From: Methylotuvimicrobium sp018830325
GTDB taxonomy: Bacteria > Pseudomonadota > Gammaproteobacteria > Methylococcales > Methylomonadaceae
DNA length: 64,000 nt
Assembly (NCBI RefSeq): GCF_044788715.1
Contig: NZ_CP173170.1
Location: forward strand, 4,216,001 to 4,280,000
Reading direction: 5' to 3'
In this document: piece by piece, positions 1 through 7,380 of the stretch
Layout of the letters: each line of letters starts with the position of its first letter
Position numbering within the stretch: the stretch's first letter is position 1
Made by a program: the position numbers and the translations under genes
The notes under the pieces: generated by a model
Seen by the model: the letters and a program-made list of their open reading frames with translations, nothing else
What the model was told of the DNA's origin: nothing
The model's database searches: none

Positions 1-189
1 GATAATACTGAGAGAAAGTTATTTTTAGCAAACCGTCATTTTCAGTACAATTAGCCAAGTTGCTTAATCTATTTCTTGAGTTTATTCGCACGGTAAATTC
101 GGCTCCTTCGCCGCTACCCCATTGAAAAAGGCCGGAACATAAAACCGAAATTAACCAGGCGATGACTACACTTTATCTACTTAAATATT

Positions 190-417
190 ATGCCAAAAGC
201 TGAAAACGACCATTCACTCGAATTAAAAGACTTGGAAGAAAAGCTTGATCTTTTGATCGAACAATACAATGCGATCAAAAATGAAAACCATTCGCTCAAA
301 GTCAAGCAAGCGGAACTTGTCAAGCAAAAAGCCAAGTTGCTTGAAAAAACCACATTAGCCAAAACCCGAGTCGAAGCGATGATCTCCCGTTTAAAATCCA
401 TGGAGCATGGCGCATGA
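190..417 (+). CDS. ZapB-like coiled-coil protein (TIGR02449-type)
   Basis: This 75-residue protein is almost entirely charged heptad-like coiled coil (residues about 8-70, rich in Glu, Lys and Leu), with no membrane segment. Small coiled-coil proteins of this kind commonly sit just upstream of zapA in gammaproteobacteria and are regarded as ZapB-like partners in cell division; that role is inferred from position and fold type. Its stop overlaps the zapA start by 4 bp (ATGA), implying translational coupling. No clear Shine-Dalgarno sequence precedes the ATG. The 189 bp before it hold no gene that I recognise. Confidence 0.8.
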   Translation: MPKAENDHSLELKDLEEKLDLLIEQYNAIKNENHSLKVKQAELVKQKAKLLEKTTLAKTRVEAMISRLKSMEHGA

Positions 418-722
418 GCAGAACACCTTCCGCTGTCACACTTGAAATTCTCGGCAAGGAATACAAAATCGCTTGCGAACCCGAGGAACAAGACGGACTG
501 ATAGAATCCGCTCGGCAACTCGACAGAAAAATGCGCCAAATCAGAGATTCCGGCAAGGTTAGCGGTGCCGATCGCATAGCTGTCATGGCTGCCCTGAACA
601 TGGCTCACGAGCTCCATCTAGCTGAGTCCCGGAACCGCGAATTGGAATTACATTTGGCGGATAGCCTGATAAAAATGAGCAATAAAATAGAAAACGTTTT
701 GGAAATTACAGAAACGCGTTAA
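414..722 (+). CDS. zapA: Cell division protein ZapA
   Basis: A 102-residue protein with the ZapA pattern: an N-terminal globular head (VTLEILGKEYKIACEPEEQ) followed by a C-terminal coiled coil from about residue 60. ZapA binds FtsZ at midcell and promotes protofilament bundling. The gene order zapB-like, zapA, 6S RNA is the classic gammaproteobacterial arrangement and supports the call. The start overlaps the upstream stop by 4 bp. The stop lies only about 9 bp before the 6S RNA stem begins. Confidence 0.92.
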   Translation: MSRTPSAVTLEILGKEYKIACEPEEQDGLIESARQLDRKMRQIRDSGKVSGADRIAVMAALNMAHELHLAESRNRELELHLADSLIKMSNKIENVLEITETR

Positions 723-730
723 AATGAAGT

Positions 731-918
731 CCTGTATCTCCTGCAGCGTTCGAGGGTGGGCTGGGTGTTTCCTGAACCTATATTTACCCCGGGAACAAAT
801 GTTCGACCTTGGTGTGCATACCCGCTTTACGCGGGAAGCCTGATAGGTCGCCTGCGTTCCCACTTGAACCATTGGTTCAAGGACGATAGCTCATTACGGC
901 GCAGGTGGGAGATACTGC
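731..918 (+). ncRNA. ssrS: 6S RNA
   Basis: The 188-nt region downstream of zapA forms the long closing stem expected of 6S RNA: GTATCTCCTGC at 734-744 pairs with GCAGG..GAGATAC at 901-915. The conserved segment CTTGAACCATTGGTTCAAGG near 863-882 closely matches the hallmark hairpin of E. coli 6S RNA. 6S RNA mimics an open promoter and sequesters sigma-70 RNA polymerase in stationary phase. The usual downstream neighbour, a 5-formyltetrahydrofolate cyclo-ligase gene, is absent; an inverted-repeat element and an EVE-domain gene follow instead. The exact ends are estimated from the pairing. Confidence 0.88.
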
Positions 919-933
919 CTCTATTGCCTTTCC

Positions 934-1097
934 TACTTCCTTTTGATTGAAAAACCGTCTAAGAATAAAAAGGCATGGGATATCCGCCGTGAACCCGTCC
1001 ATGGAGCTTGACGGCAGCGTTCCCTGCTGCCGACATCCTCGCTAGCCACACCCCATACCTTCATAAAGTTAACCATTTTTTGAGTATAAAGGGAGTA
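934..1097. repeat. MITE-like element, family A copy 1
   Basis: A 164-bp non-coding element. Its left end TACTTCCTTTTGATTG and right end TTGAGTATAAAGGGAGTA are imperfect inverted repeats, with TA at both outer ends. The interior holds the GC-rich hairpin GACGGCAGCG..CTGCTGCC and the CATGG/TTCACGGCG core shared with the other repeat families in this window. A second, longer copy lies at 16855-17101. The element begins about 16 bp after 6S RNA, and its right end AAAGGGAG lies 7 bp before the ATG of the EVE gene, so it probably serves as that gene's ribosome-binding site. Confidence 0.85.
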
Positions 1098-1102
1098 TAT
1101 CC

Positions 1103-1564
1103 ATGAACTACTGGTTAATGAAATCCGAACCTAACGAGTTCGGTATCGACGATTTATTCAATAGACCCCATCAAACCGAACCCTGGGACGGCGTCAGAAA
1201 TTACCAAGCCAGAAACATGATGCGCGATCAAATGAAGATCGGCGATTTGGCTTTTTTCTATCATTCCAACTGCGATATCCCCGGCATCGTCGGCATCATG
1301 AAAATTAGCCGCGAAGGCTACCCCGACCATTTCGCTTTCGACCCCGACGACAAACACTTCGACCCGAAAAGCTCGCCAGAAAACCCACGCTGGTTCATGG
1401 TCGATGTTCAATTCGTAAAAAAACTATCCCGCACGATCCCGTTACAAGAACTGAAACAATACCCCGCCGAATTGGAAGACCTCGCCCTAATCAGACGCGG
1501 TAACCGCCTATCAATCATGCCGGTTTCGAAAGCGCAATGGGATTTTATATTGGGGCTTGAATGA
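1103..1564 (+). CDS. EVE domain-containing protein
   Basis: A 153-residue protein beginning MNYWLMKSEP, the N-terminal signature of EVE-domain proteins of the thymocyte nuclear protein 1 type. It also contains WDGVRNYQARNMMR (residues 28-41) and a GIVGIMKISREGYPD strand typical of the fold. EVE domains are PUA-like folds thought to bind modified bases in DNA or RNA; the substrate here is unknown. Length matches stand-alone bacterial EVE proteins. The likely Shine-Dalgarno sequence (GGGAG) lies inside the right end of the adjoining repeat element. It is convergent with the phosphofructokinase gene. Confidence 0.88.
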   Translation: MNYWLMKSEPNEFGIDDLFNRPHQTEPWDGVRNYQARNMMRDQMKIGDLAFFYHSNCDIPGIVGIMKISREGYPDHFAFDPDDKHFDPKSSPENPRWFMVDVQFVKKLSRTIPLQELKQYPAELEDLALIRRGNRLSIMPVSKAQWDFILGLE

Positions 1565-1604
1565 AACGATAGTGTTTGATCTATGCTGGTATAAAAGATA
1601 GGGA

Positions 1605-1738
1605 CTCACGCGAAGGCGCAAAGACGCGAAGAGAAAAAGAATAATGAATACGCCGCTATCACACACTGATTTATCAGCAAGGTTAATCGTGTTAATTGCA
1701 AACTCTTTTTTATTCTTTCCTTAGCGTCTTCGCGTGAG
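1605..1738. repeat. Palindromic repeat between convergent genes (family H)
   Basis: CTCACGCGAAG..AAGACGCGAAG at 1605-1631 is complementary to CTTAGCGTCTTCGCGTGAG at 1720-1738, and the pairing continues through the A/T-rich GAAAAAGAATAA and TTATTCTTTC flanks. The loop is about 65 bp. Repeats built on CGCGAAG..GCGAAGACGC units are widespread in environmental proteobacteria. It lies exactly between the 3' ends of two convergent genes and could act as a bidirectional terminator; that role is inference. Confidence 0.7.
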
Positions 1739-1791
1739 GAAGAAGATCACATAATAACCGGGCAACAACGGCCGCCCGGCCAATACAGCTT

Positions 1792-3021
1792 TTAATGGCT
1801 AACTTCGACTCTCGCGCCTTTGCTTTGCCCGATTCCGCCAAGCATTTGCACGAACCAAGGCGTGTCGATATCGAACGGCTTGCCGCCTTTGATGCGCGGA
1901 AATTCGATCGCGCGCAAGACGTTACCGTTATCTTCATCGTGACCGATGACGCCGGACTCGCGGCGGAATGCGCATTCAACCGCTAAATCGGCGCAGGATT
2001 TGATCAGGCGAATGTCGTCGACGTTCGAGGCCGATGCCCGTGCGAAATATCCCGATTTTTGAATCAAGGTTTTTTCGGCGCCGATCATTTCGGCGAATTG
2101 CTCACCGAACCATTTGCCCGGATTGACCGCATCGAGCTTGATGTGACCGAATGCATCGCGCGGAACTTCTTGGCCCTTGGCTTGCATTTCGGCGACGATC
2201 GCATCGACACCCGCGCCTTCCGAAACGAATATATTGACGCAATCGACTTTATCCATCACTTCGCGCAAGCGCTTGGCTTCCGCGGCCAGGTCGATTTCCA
2301 TTTCCGGAACAAAAACGCCGTGAACTTCGTATGCCGCACGATCGAGACCGATTTCCGGCAGCCATTCGGAGCGATCCAACAATTTGCGGTATTCCATTGC
2401 GGTCGCGGCAGTCAACCAACCGCAATTGCGGCCCATGACTTCATGAACAATCAGCATGCGCGGATTAGCGTTATACTCGGCCACGACATTTTGGAAGTAA
2501 TGCGCGCCTTGCTCCGCTGCAGTCCATGCGCCTAAAGATTGTTTAATCGGGAAAACATCGTTGTCGATCGTTTTCGGCAAGCCGATGACCGTCAATCCAT
2601 AATCGTTTTTCGCGAGGAAGGCCGCCAAGTCAGCTGCCGCGGTATTGGTGTCGTCGCCGCCGATCGTATGCAGTACATCGACGCCGTCTTTGACTAATTG
2701 GTCGGCCGCTACTTTTTGAGGATCCTGACCTTCTTGAACCAAACCGCGCTTGATGCAGTCTTTGACGTTGGTCAGTTTGACCCGGCTGTTGCCGATCGGC
2801 GAACCGCCGAACTTATGCAGCAGCGCGGCATTTTCGCGGATTTTTGGTGTAACTTTATAAGAATCGCCAAGCAGCAGGCCTTTATAGCCGCTACGATAAC
2901 AAATGATTTCAATCGAAGGGTCGATTTCGGTGTAACGCTCGATGAGACTGCCGATGGCTGAACTGAGGCAAGGCGCTAAACCGCCTGCGGTGAGAATTGC
3001 GACTTTTTTTGGTTTGTTCAT
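1792..3021 (-). CDS. pfp: 6-phosphofructokinase, pyrophosphate-dependent
   Basis: This 409-residue enzyme interconverts fructose 6-phosphate and fructose 1,6-bisphosphate using pyrophosphate as phosphoryl donor. GGDDT at residues 121-125 replaces the GGDGS of ATP enzymes, and PKTIDND at 149-155 has the Lys-Thr-Ile-Asp catalytic stretch; both mark the PPi-dependent type. MGRNCGW at 196-202 binds the sugar phosphate. Reversible PPi-PFK is a feature of gammaproteobacterial methanotrophs, where it serves the ribulose monophosphate pathway. The gene is monocistronic: divergent from the aminopropyltransferase-like gene and convergent with the EVE gene. A GC-rich CCGGGC/GCCCGG hairpin near 1758-1780 could be a weak terminator. 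Confidence 0.93.
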   Translation of the reverse strand: MNKPKKVAILTAGGLAPCLSSAIGSLIERYTEIDPSIEIICYRSGYKGLLLGDSYKVTPKIRENAALLHKFGGSPIGNSRVKLTNVKDCIKRGLVQEGQDPQKVAADQLVKDGVDVLHTIGGDDTNTAAADLAAFLAKNDYGLTVIGLPKTIDNDVFPIKQSLGAWTAAEQGAHYFQNVVAEYNANPRMLIVHEVMGRNCGWLTAATAMEYRKLLDRSEWLPEIGLDRAAYEVHGVFVPEMEIDLAAEAKRLREVMDKVDCVNIFVSEGAGVDAIVAEMQAKGQEVPRDAFGHIKLDAVNPGKWFGEQFAEMIGAEKTLIQKSGYFARASASNVDDIRLIKSCADLAVECAFRRESGVIGHDEDNGNVLRAIEFPRIKGGKPFDIDTPWFVQMLGGIGQSKGARVEVSH

Positions 3022-3360
3022 GAGATTTAAGCTTTGTGGTTATAAAGTTTGTGATTATAAAAACATTATGCAGTGTAAACACGGAAAACACTTCTTCCGC
3101 TTTTTTAAACCCGGCTCATGCCGTTTGGGAATTTAAACGACGCAACGCTTAAGATAGAGCCTGAATCGGTTGACGATGAATTTTAGCATAATCGGATCAA
3201 ATCGCTGCCGTCGATTTAAACCTCTAGTACCCGAAAATTACCACGATAAATGTGCCTAAGCGCCGATTTTTAAGACAGGCCGCTCAATTTCGGCGAAAAT
3301 AGAAACCAATTCTTAACTCTATTCATTAACCAGCCTCCATCTTTCGGATTATCCGACCCA
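3022..3360. other. Divergent intergenic region between pfp and the spermidine-synthase-like gene
   Basis: This 339-bp gap contains no convincing ORF. A perfect TATAAT lies on the minus strand at 3054-3059, upstream of pfp. Its best -35 partner is TTTACA at 3074-3079 with a short 14-bp spacer, so a pfp promoter is plausible but not firm. I see no member of the repeat families that fill other gaps, and no strong operator palindrome. Confidence 0.4.
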
Positions 3361-4164
3361 ATGCGTAAATACCAGGGACAATTAGTTCACCAAAGCTTCG
3401 ATGAAGAAGGCATCATCGAAATCGTCGAATCGGAAGGCGTCCGCGCCTTACATTTCGGCTCGTCTTCACGGCAAAGCAGTATGTTGCTGACCGATCCGGA
3501 CCAATTGCATTCGCTGTATGCCCGCGCGATGATGGCCTGGCTGTTGTTTAAAGACCCCCCCGGCGATGTATTGATGATAGGCTTAGGCGGCGGATCTTTG
3601 GCAAAGTTTTTACTGCAACACTTCGAAGACTGTAAAATAAAGGTCGTAGAATACCGGCGCGGCGTCGTCAAGATCGCGCGTAGCCATTTCGATTTACCGC
3701 TCGATTCGCGTCTGAAAATAAAAATCGGCGACGGCGGGCACTATATTCGCCAAAAGAGTCTAACGGCATCGGAAAGCTACGATTTATTGATGATCGATGC
3801 GTTCGATCATGAAGGCATGTCCGACTCGATCGGCGGCGAAGCGTTTTTCGACGGCTGCAAGAATTTGCTGAATCCGGACGGCATGCTAGCCATCAATTTA
3901 TGGGGCACCGACAAAGCGCTGTTTCAGGATGTCGCCTGGCACTTAGGCAGGGTTTTCGACTGGCGCCTATTGTTTCTGCCGGTACGCGGGAGGGGCAATG
4001 TCATCGGCTTTGCTTTTAACAACCCCATGCCCTTGCCGACTCAAAAAGAACTTCGAGGCCGCATGCAACTTCTGGAAAACAAATACCACCTGGAATTCCC
4101 CGTTTTTTTGCAAGATTTAAAGCGTAACAACCGTACTTTATTCAACCGGATTATCAAACCATGA
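3361..4164 (+). CDS. Spermidine synthase-like (polyamine aminopropyltransferase family) protein
   Basis: The 267-residue protein has a Rossmann methyltransferase-like fold. The nucleotide-binding glycine loop VLMIGLGGGSLAKF lies near residues 68-81, an acidic strand end (IKVVEYRRGVVKIA) follows, and LLMIDAFDHEG near 144-154 corresponds to the spermidine synthase D-x-[FY]-D/H region. Similar SpeE-like proteins are often stand-alone and their substrate is uncertain, so polyamine synthesis is not assured. The stop overlaps the YgiQ gene start by 4 bp, suggesting coupled translation. Confidence 0.72.
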   Translation: MRKYQGQLVHQSFDEEGIIEIVESEGVRALHFGSSSRQSSMLLTDPDQLHSLYARAMMAWLLFKDPPGDVLMIGLGGGSLAKFLLQHFEDCKIKVVEYRRGVVKIARSHFDLPLDSRLKIKIGDGGHYIRQKSLTASESYDLLMIDAFDHEGMSDSIGGEAFFDGCKNLLNPDGMLAINLWGTDKALFQDVAWHLGRVFDWRLLFLPVRGRGNVIGFAFNNPMPLPTQKELRGRMQLLENKYHLEFPVFLQDLKRNNRTLFNRIIKP

Positions 4165-6296
4165 TTGCTCCCGCCATGCCTAGCGCGCCGAATCTTTTCG
4201 GCTACCGCAAATACTGGGCGCACCGTTTCGGAACGGCGCCCGAATTACCGATGACTCGCGCCGAAATGGACGAACTCGGCTGGGATTCGTGCGACGTTAT
4301 TCTAGTCACCGGCGACGCCTATATCGATCATCCGAGCTTCGGCATGGCGCTGATCGGCAGACTCCTCGAAGCACACGGTTTTCGGGTCGGTATTATTTCG
4401 CAGCCGGACTGGACTAGCGCGGAAGATTTCAAACGCCTGGGCGCACCTAATCTTTTTTTCGGCGTGACCGGCGGCAACATGGATTCGATGGTCAACCGCT
4501 ACACGTCGGACAAAAAAATCCGCTCTAACGATGCTTATACCGCGGGCGGCGAAGCCGGCAAACGCCCGGACCGCGCAGTCAACGTGTATTCGCACCGCTG
4601 CCGCGAAGCTTTTAAGAATGTACCGATCGTCATCGGCGGCATCGAGGCGAGCCTACGCCGAATTTCGCATTACGATTATTGGTCGGACAAGGTCAAAAAA
4701 TCGGTCTTACTCGACTCGAAAGCCGACCTATTAGTCTACGGCAATGCCGAACGACAAGTCGTCGAAATTGCGCACCGGCTAGCTAACGGCGAAGCTATTG
4801 CCGATTTGCAATTCATTCGCGGCACCGCGCATTTCGTCAAACAAATTCCCGAAGGCTGGCTCGAAAAAGATTCGACCGATGTCGATATTCCGGGCCATGT
4901 CGCGCCACCCGCAAACCCTTATCAAGAAGAACCCGCCTGCGACAGCAAGCCGGCCGGCAATGTGATCCGTTTCGAGCGACGCATCGGCAACGACAAACGC
5001 GCGCAAACCGTCATTCGTCTGCCGGCCTATGAGGCCGTCAAGGATGATACGATTCTTTACGCCCATGCATCCCGAGTGATGCACGGCGAAACCAACCCGG
5101 GCAACGCACGCGCGTTGATTCAACAGCACGGCAATCGATTACTCTGGGTCAATCCGCCGCCGATCCCGCTCAGCACACAGGAAATGGATGGTGTCTTCGA
5201 CCTCCCCTATTCGCGCCTGCCGCATAAACGTTACGGTGACGCGAACATTCCGGCGTTCGAGATGATTCAACACTCGGTCAATATCATGCGCGGCTGCTTC
5301 GGCGGCTGCACATTCTGTTCGATCACCGAACACGAGGGGCGCATCATACAAAGCCGCTCCGAAGATTCGATCATCCGTGAGATCGAGGCGATCCGCGACA
5401 CCTCGCCGAATTTCACCGGACACATTTCCGACCTGGGCGGGCCGACCGCAAACATGTACCGACTGGCCTGCAAGGATCCGAAGATCGAAGCGGCCTGCCG
5501 CAAGCCTTCGTGCGTCTTTCCCGGCATTTGCGACAATCTGAATACCGACCATTCCCATTTAATTAAATTGTACCGGCGTGCCCGAGCGCTGCCCGGCATC
5601 AAGAAAATCTTCATCGCATCGGGATTGCGCTACGATTTGGCCGTCGAATCGCCGGAATACGTCAAGGAATTGGTCACGCACCATGTCGGAGGCTATCTTA
5701 AAATCGCACCGGAACACACCGAGCAAGGTCCGTTGTCGCTTATGATGAAGCCGGGCATCGGCACTTACGACCGATTCAAACAAATGTTCGATAAGTATTC
5801 GAAGGAAGCCGGCAAGGAGCAGTATCTGATTCCCTACTTCATCGCCGCGCATCCGGGCACGACCGATGAAGACATGCTGAATCTCGCGCTCTGGCTCAAA
5901 CACAACGGCTTCAGGGCCGACCAGGTTCAGGCGTTTCTGCCGTCGCCGATGGCGATCGCGACCGCGATGTATCACTCCGGCAAGGACACGCTGCACAAGA
6001 TCGGCCGCAAGGCGCCGGATATTTCGATTCCGAAAAGCGTCAAGCAACGCCGTTTGCATAAGGCTTTTTTACGCTATCACGATCCGAAAAACTGGCCGCT
6101 GCTGCGCGAGGCTTTGAAAAACATGGGCCGCGCCGATTTGATCGGCAACGGTAAAAAGCATCTGGTACCGACGTTTCAGCCGAAAGGCACCGTCGACACC
6201 GCACCCGCTAAGACGCTGCGATTTAAAACCAAGCATACCGGCTTCGGAAATAAACAACGCAAGCAACCGGGCCGGCGAGCCGCAAAGTCTCGTTAG
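4161..6296 (+). CDS. YgiQ family radical SAM protein
   Basis: A 711-residue protein with the full YgiQ architecture: an N-terminal cobalamin-binding-like domain (about residues 30-250), then a radical SAM core whose cluster cysteines are Cys379, Cys383 and Cys386 (CFGGCTFC), followed by HEGR, and a basic C-terminal tail rich in Lys and Arg. The family is iron-sulfur and SAM dependent; its reaction is not established. The start overlaps the upstream gene by 4 bp. The stop codon TAG at 6294-6296 coincides with the left end of a repeat element (TTAGGACT), so the last residues may have been altered by insertion. Confidence 0.88.
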   Translation: MIAPAMPSAPNLFGYRKYWAHRFGTAPELPMTRAEMDELGWDSCDVILVTGDAYIDHPSFGMALIGRLLEAHGFRVGIISQPDWTSAEDFKRLGAPNLFFGVTGGNMDSMVNRYTSDKKIRSNDAYTAGGEAGKRPDRAVNVYSHRCREAFKNVPIVIGGIEASLRRISHYDYWSDKVKKSVLLDSKADLLVYGNAERQVVEIAHRLANGEAIADLQFIRGTAHFVKQIPEGWLEKDSTDVDIPGHVAPPANPYQEEPACDSKPAGNVIRFERRIGNDKRAQTVIRLPAYEAVKDDTILYAHASRVMHGETNPGNARALIQQHGNRLLWVNPPPIPLSTQEMDGVFDLPYSRLPHKRYGDANIPAFEMIQHSVNIMRGCFGGCTFCSITEHEGRIIQSRSEDSIIREIEAIRDTSPNFTGHISDLGGPTANMYRLACKDPKIEAACRKPSCVFPGICDNLNTDHSHLIKLYRRARALPGIKKIFIASGLRYDLAVESPEYVKELVTHHVGGYLKIAPEHTEQGPLSLMMKPGIGTYDRFKQMFDKYSKEAGKEQYLIPYFIAAHPGTTDEDMLNLALWLKHNGFRADQVQAFLPSPMAIATAMYHSGKDTLHKIGRKAPDISIPKSVKQRRLHKAFLRYHDPKNWPLLREALKNMGRADLIGNGKKHLVPTFQPKGTVDTAPAKTLRFKTKHTGFGNKQRKQPGRRAAKSR

Positions 6297-6533
6297 GACT
6301 GGGACATCAAAAGTCCCCCTATTTTATGGAGGGATCGGTTACTAGATTGGCAGGTGTAAGGCGGCAGGGCAGATTTTTGCTCCTCGGCAATTGCTGAGTT
6401 ACAAGGATGTAACGAATGCAGAAAATGCAGGAACATTTTTCTGCCCTCCATTGCCCCAATACATGCCATCCATGGCAATCTGATAGCCGCCGCAAAGCTT
6501 ACTACTTGTAGAAGTTTTTGCGCATATTCCTAA
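6294..6533. repeat. MITE-like element, family D copy with nested 80-bp palindrome
   Basis: The left part (TTAGGACTGGGACATCA, then CCCTATTTTATGGAGGGATC and GATTGGCAGGTG) aligns with the family D element at 10011-10191. The right part (GAAGTTTTTGCGCATATTCCTAA) aligns with that element's right end (GAAGTTATTTTTCGCGAAATCCTAA). An 80-bp palindrome is inserted after GGCGGCAGGG. Subtracting it leaves about 160 bp, close to the 181 bp of the uninterrupted copy. The first bases provide the stop codon of the YgiQ gene. Confidence 0.8.
6367..6446. repeat. 80-bp palindromic element, family G copy 1
   Basis: GGGCAGATTTTTGCTCCT at the left and AGGAACATTTTTCTGCCC at the right form near-perfect terminal inverted repeats enclosing TCGGCAATTGCTGAGTTACA. 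A second copy, also exactly 80 bp, lies at 14874-14953. Both are inserted after the GGCAGCAGGG-type hairpin arm of a larger repeat. Confidence 0.85.
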
Positions 6534-6543
6534 ACGTTGAACA

Positions 6544-6731
6544 TAAAAAGAGCAGTTACCATGTGTTGTAGACCGTTCGTGCTGAGTAAAGTCGAAGCAT
6601 GAAGGGTCTACAACACTTTCACCCGCCTGGTGAAGCCTCAAACTATCGTTCACCCTTCGACAAGGCTCTCCTGAGCCTAGCCGAAGGGCTCAGGGCGAAC
6701 GGTAGTTTGAGGCTCTCAACTGCTCTTTTTA
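6544..6731. repeat. MITE-like element, family E copy 1
   Basis: A 188-bp element bounded by 14-bp perfect inverted repeats TAAAAAGAGCAGTT and AACTGCTCTTTTTA, with TA at each outer edge. The interior carries a long hairpin of the type CAAACTATCGTTCACCCTTCG paired with CGAAGGGCTCAGGGCGAACGGTAGTTTG. The CACCCTTCGACAAG / CTTGTCGAAGGGTG word is common in environmental bacterial repeats. A second copy lies at 22938-23116. The element is downstream of rimI on the opposite side from ygiQ, so it may also act as a terminator structure. Confidence 0.85.
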
Positions 6732-6832
6732 GGTTGAAATCTATTTCGTTCGATGCCCATCGCAGCCTCGTCTCCGAAGCAGAACTCGGTTATTCATTCA
6801 GCGAACACACGGGAACCGGCAATGAAATCCCT

Positions 6833-7378
6833 TCAATAAAACAACTCCAAAGCTAGCATCAATGCGTCTTCCCGCCCTTCTTGGGCGGGGTAATAATCCT
6901 TGCGGATACCGATTTCGTTAAAGCCCATTTTTTCGTATAACGCAACGGCGCCAAGATTGGAAGGACGAACTTCCAAAAAGACGGTTTCGGTTTTGTACCA
7001 TCTGGCAACGTCGATCAGATGCGTCAACATTTTACGGCCGATACCTTGTCCCTGTTCTTCCGGCGCGACTGAAATATTCAAAATATGCGCTTCGCCAACC
7101 GCGACAGAAACAATGCTATAGCCCAATATTCTATCGACATCTTCACAGACCCAACAGCTGTAACCGGCTTTGAAGCAGTCTTTAAAAACGCCTTCGCTCC
7201 ATGGAAAATCGTAGTTAGTATTTTCTATCGTCAAGACGGCGCTTAAGTCCTTGCCGGTCATACGCCGCATCCTTAACAAATCGTCTCTAGTGACCGAGTC
7301 CGGAAAGATTTTTGCATAGAACTCACGATCGGCATCGTAGACGACAATATCTTTAAATCGTTGTAATAACTCCCGCAT
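6833..7378 (-). CDS. rimI: Ribosomal protein S18-alanine N-acetyltransferase
   Basis: A GNAT acetyltransferase of about 181 residues. The RimI core starts near residue 38 (TGKDLSAVLTIE), with WSEGVFKDCF and the acetyl-CoA loop EEQGQGIGRKML. C-terminal YEKMGFNEIGIRKDYYP is the typical RimI ending, with the catalytic Glu/Tyr region. RimI acetylates the N-terminal alanine of ribosomal protein S18. It carries an unusual 35-40-residue N-terminal extension. I place the start at ATG 7378, preceded by AAAGG, rather than at the TTG two codons earlier. The start lies next to the stop of the uracil-DNA glycosylase gene, so the two are translationally coupled. Confidence 0.85.
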   Translation of the reverse strand: MRELLQRFKDIVVYDADREFYAKIFPDSVTRDDLLRMRRMTGKDLSAVLTIENTNYDFPWSEGVFKDCFKAGYSCWVCEDVDRILGYSIVSVAVGEAHILNISVAPEEQGQGIGRKMLTHLIDVARWYKTETVFLEVRPSNLGAVALYEKMGFNEIGIRKDYYPAQEGREDALMLALELFY

Positions 7379-7380
7379 GT

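Noticed and set aside
756..950. 64-codon ORF downstream of zapA
   Set aside because: It lies almost wholly within the 6S RNA, and its composition reflects RNA stems rather than coding sequence.
2059..2535. 158-codon ORF opposite pfp
   Set aside because: Antisense shadow of a well-supported enzyme gene; no ribosome site or family features.
6599..6856. 85-codon ORF near rimI
   Set aside because: Made mostly of the family E repeat; similar frames appear at 22868-23119 only because the repeat is copied there.
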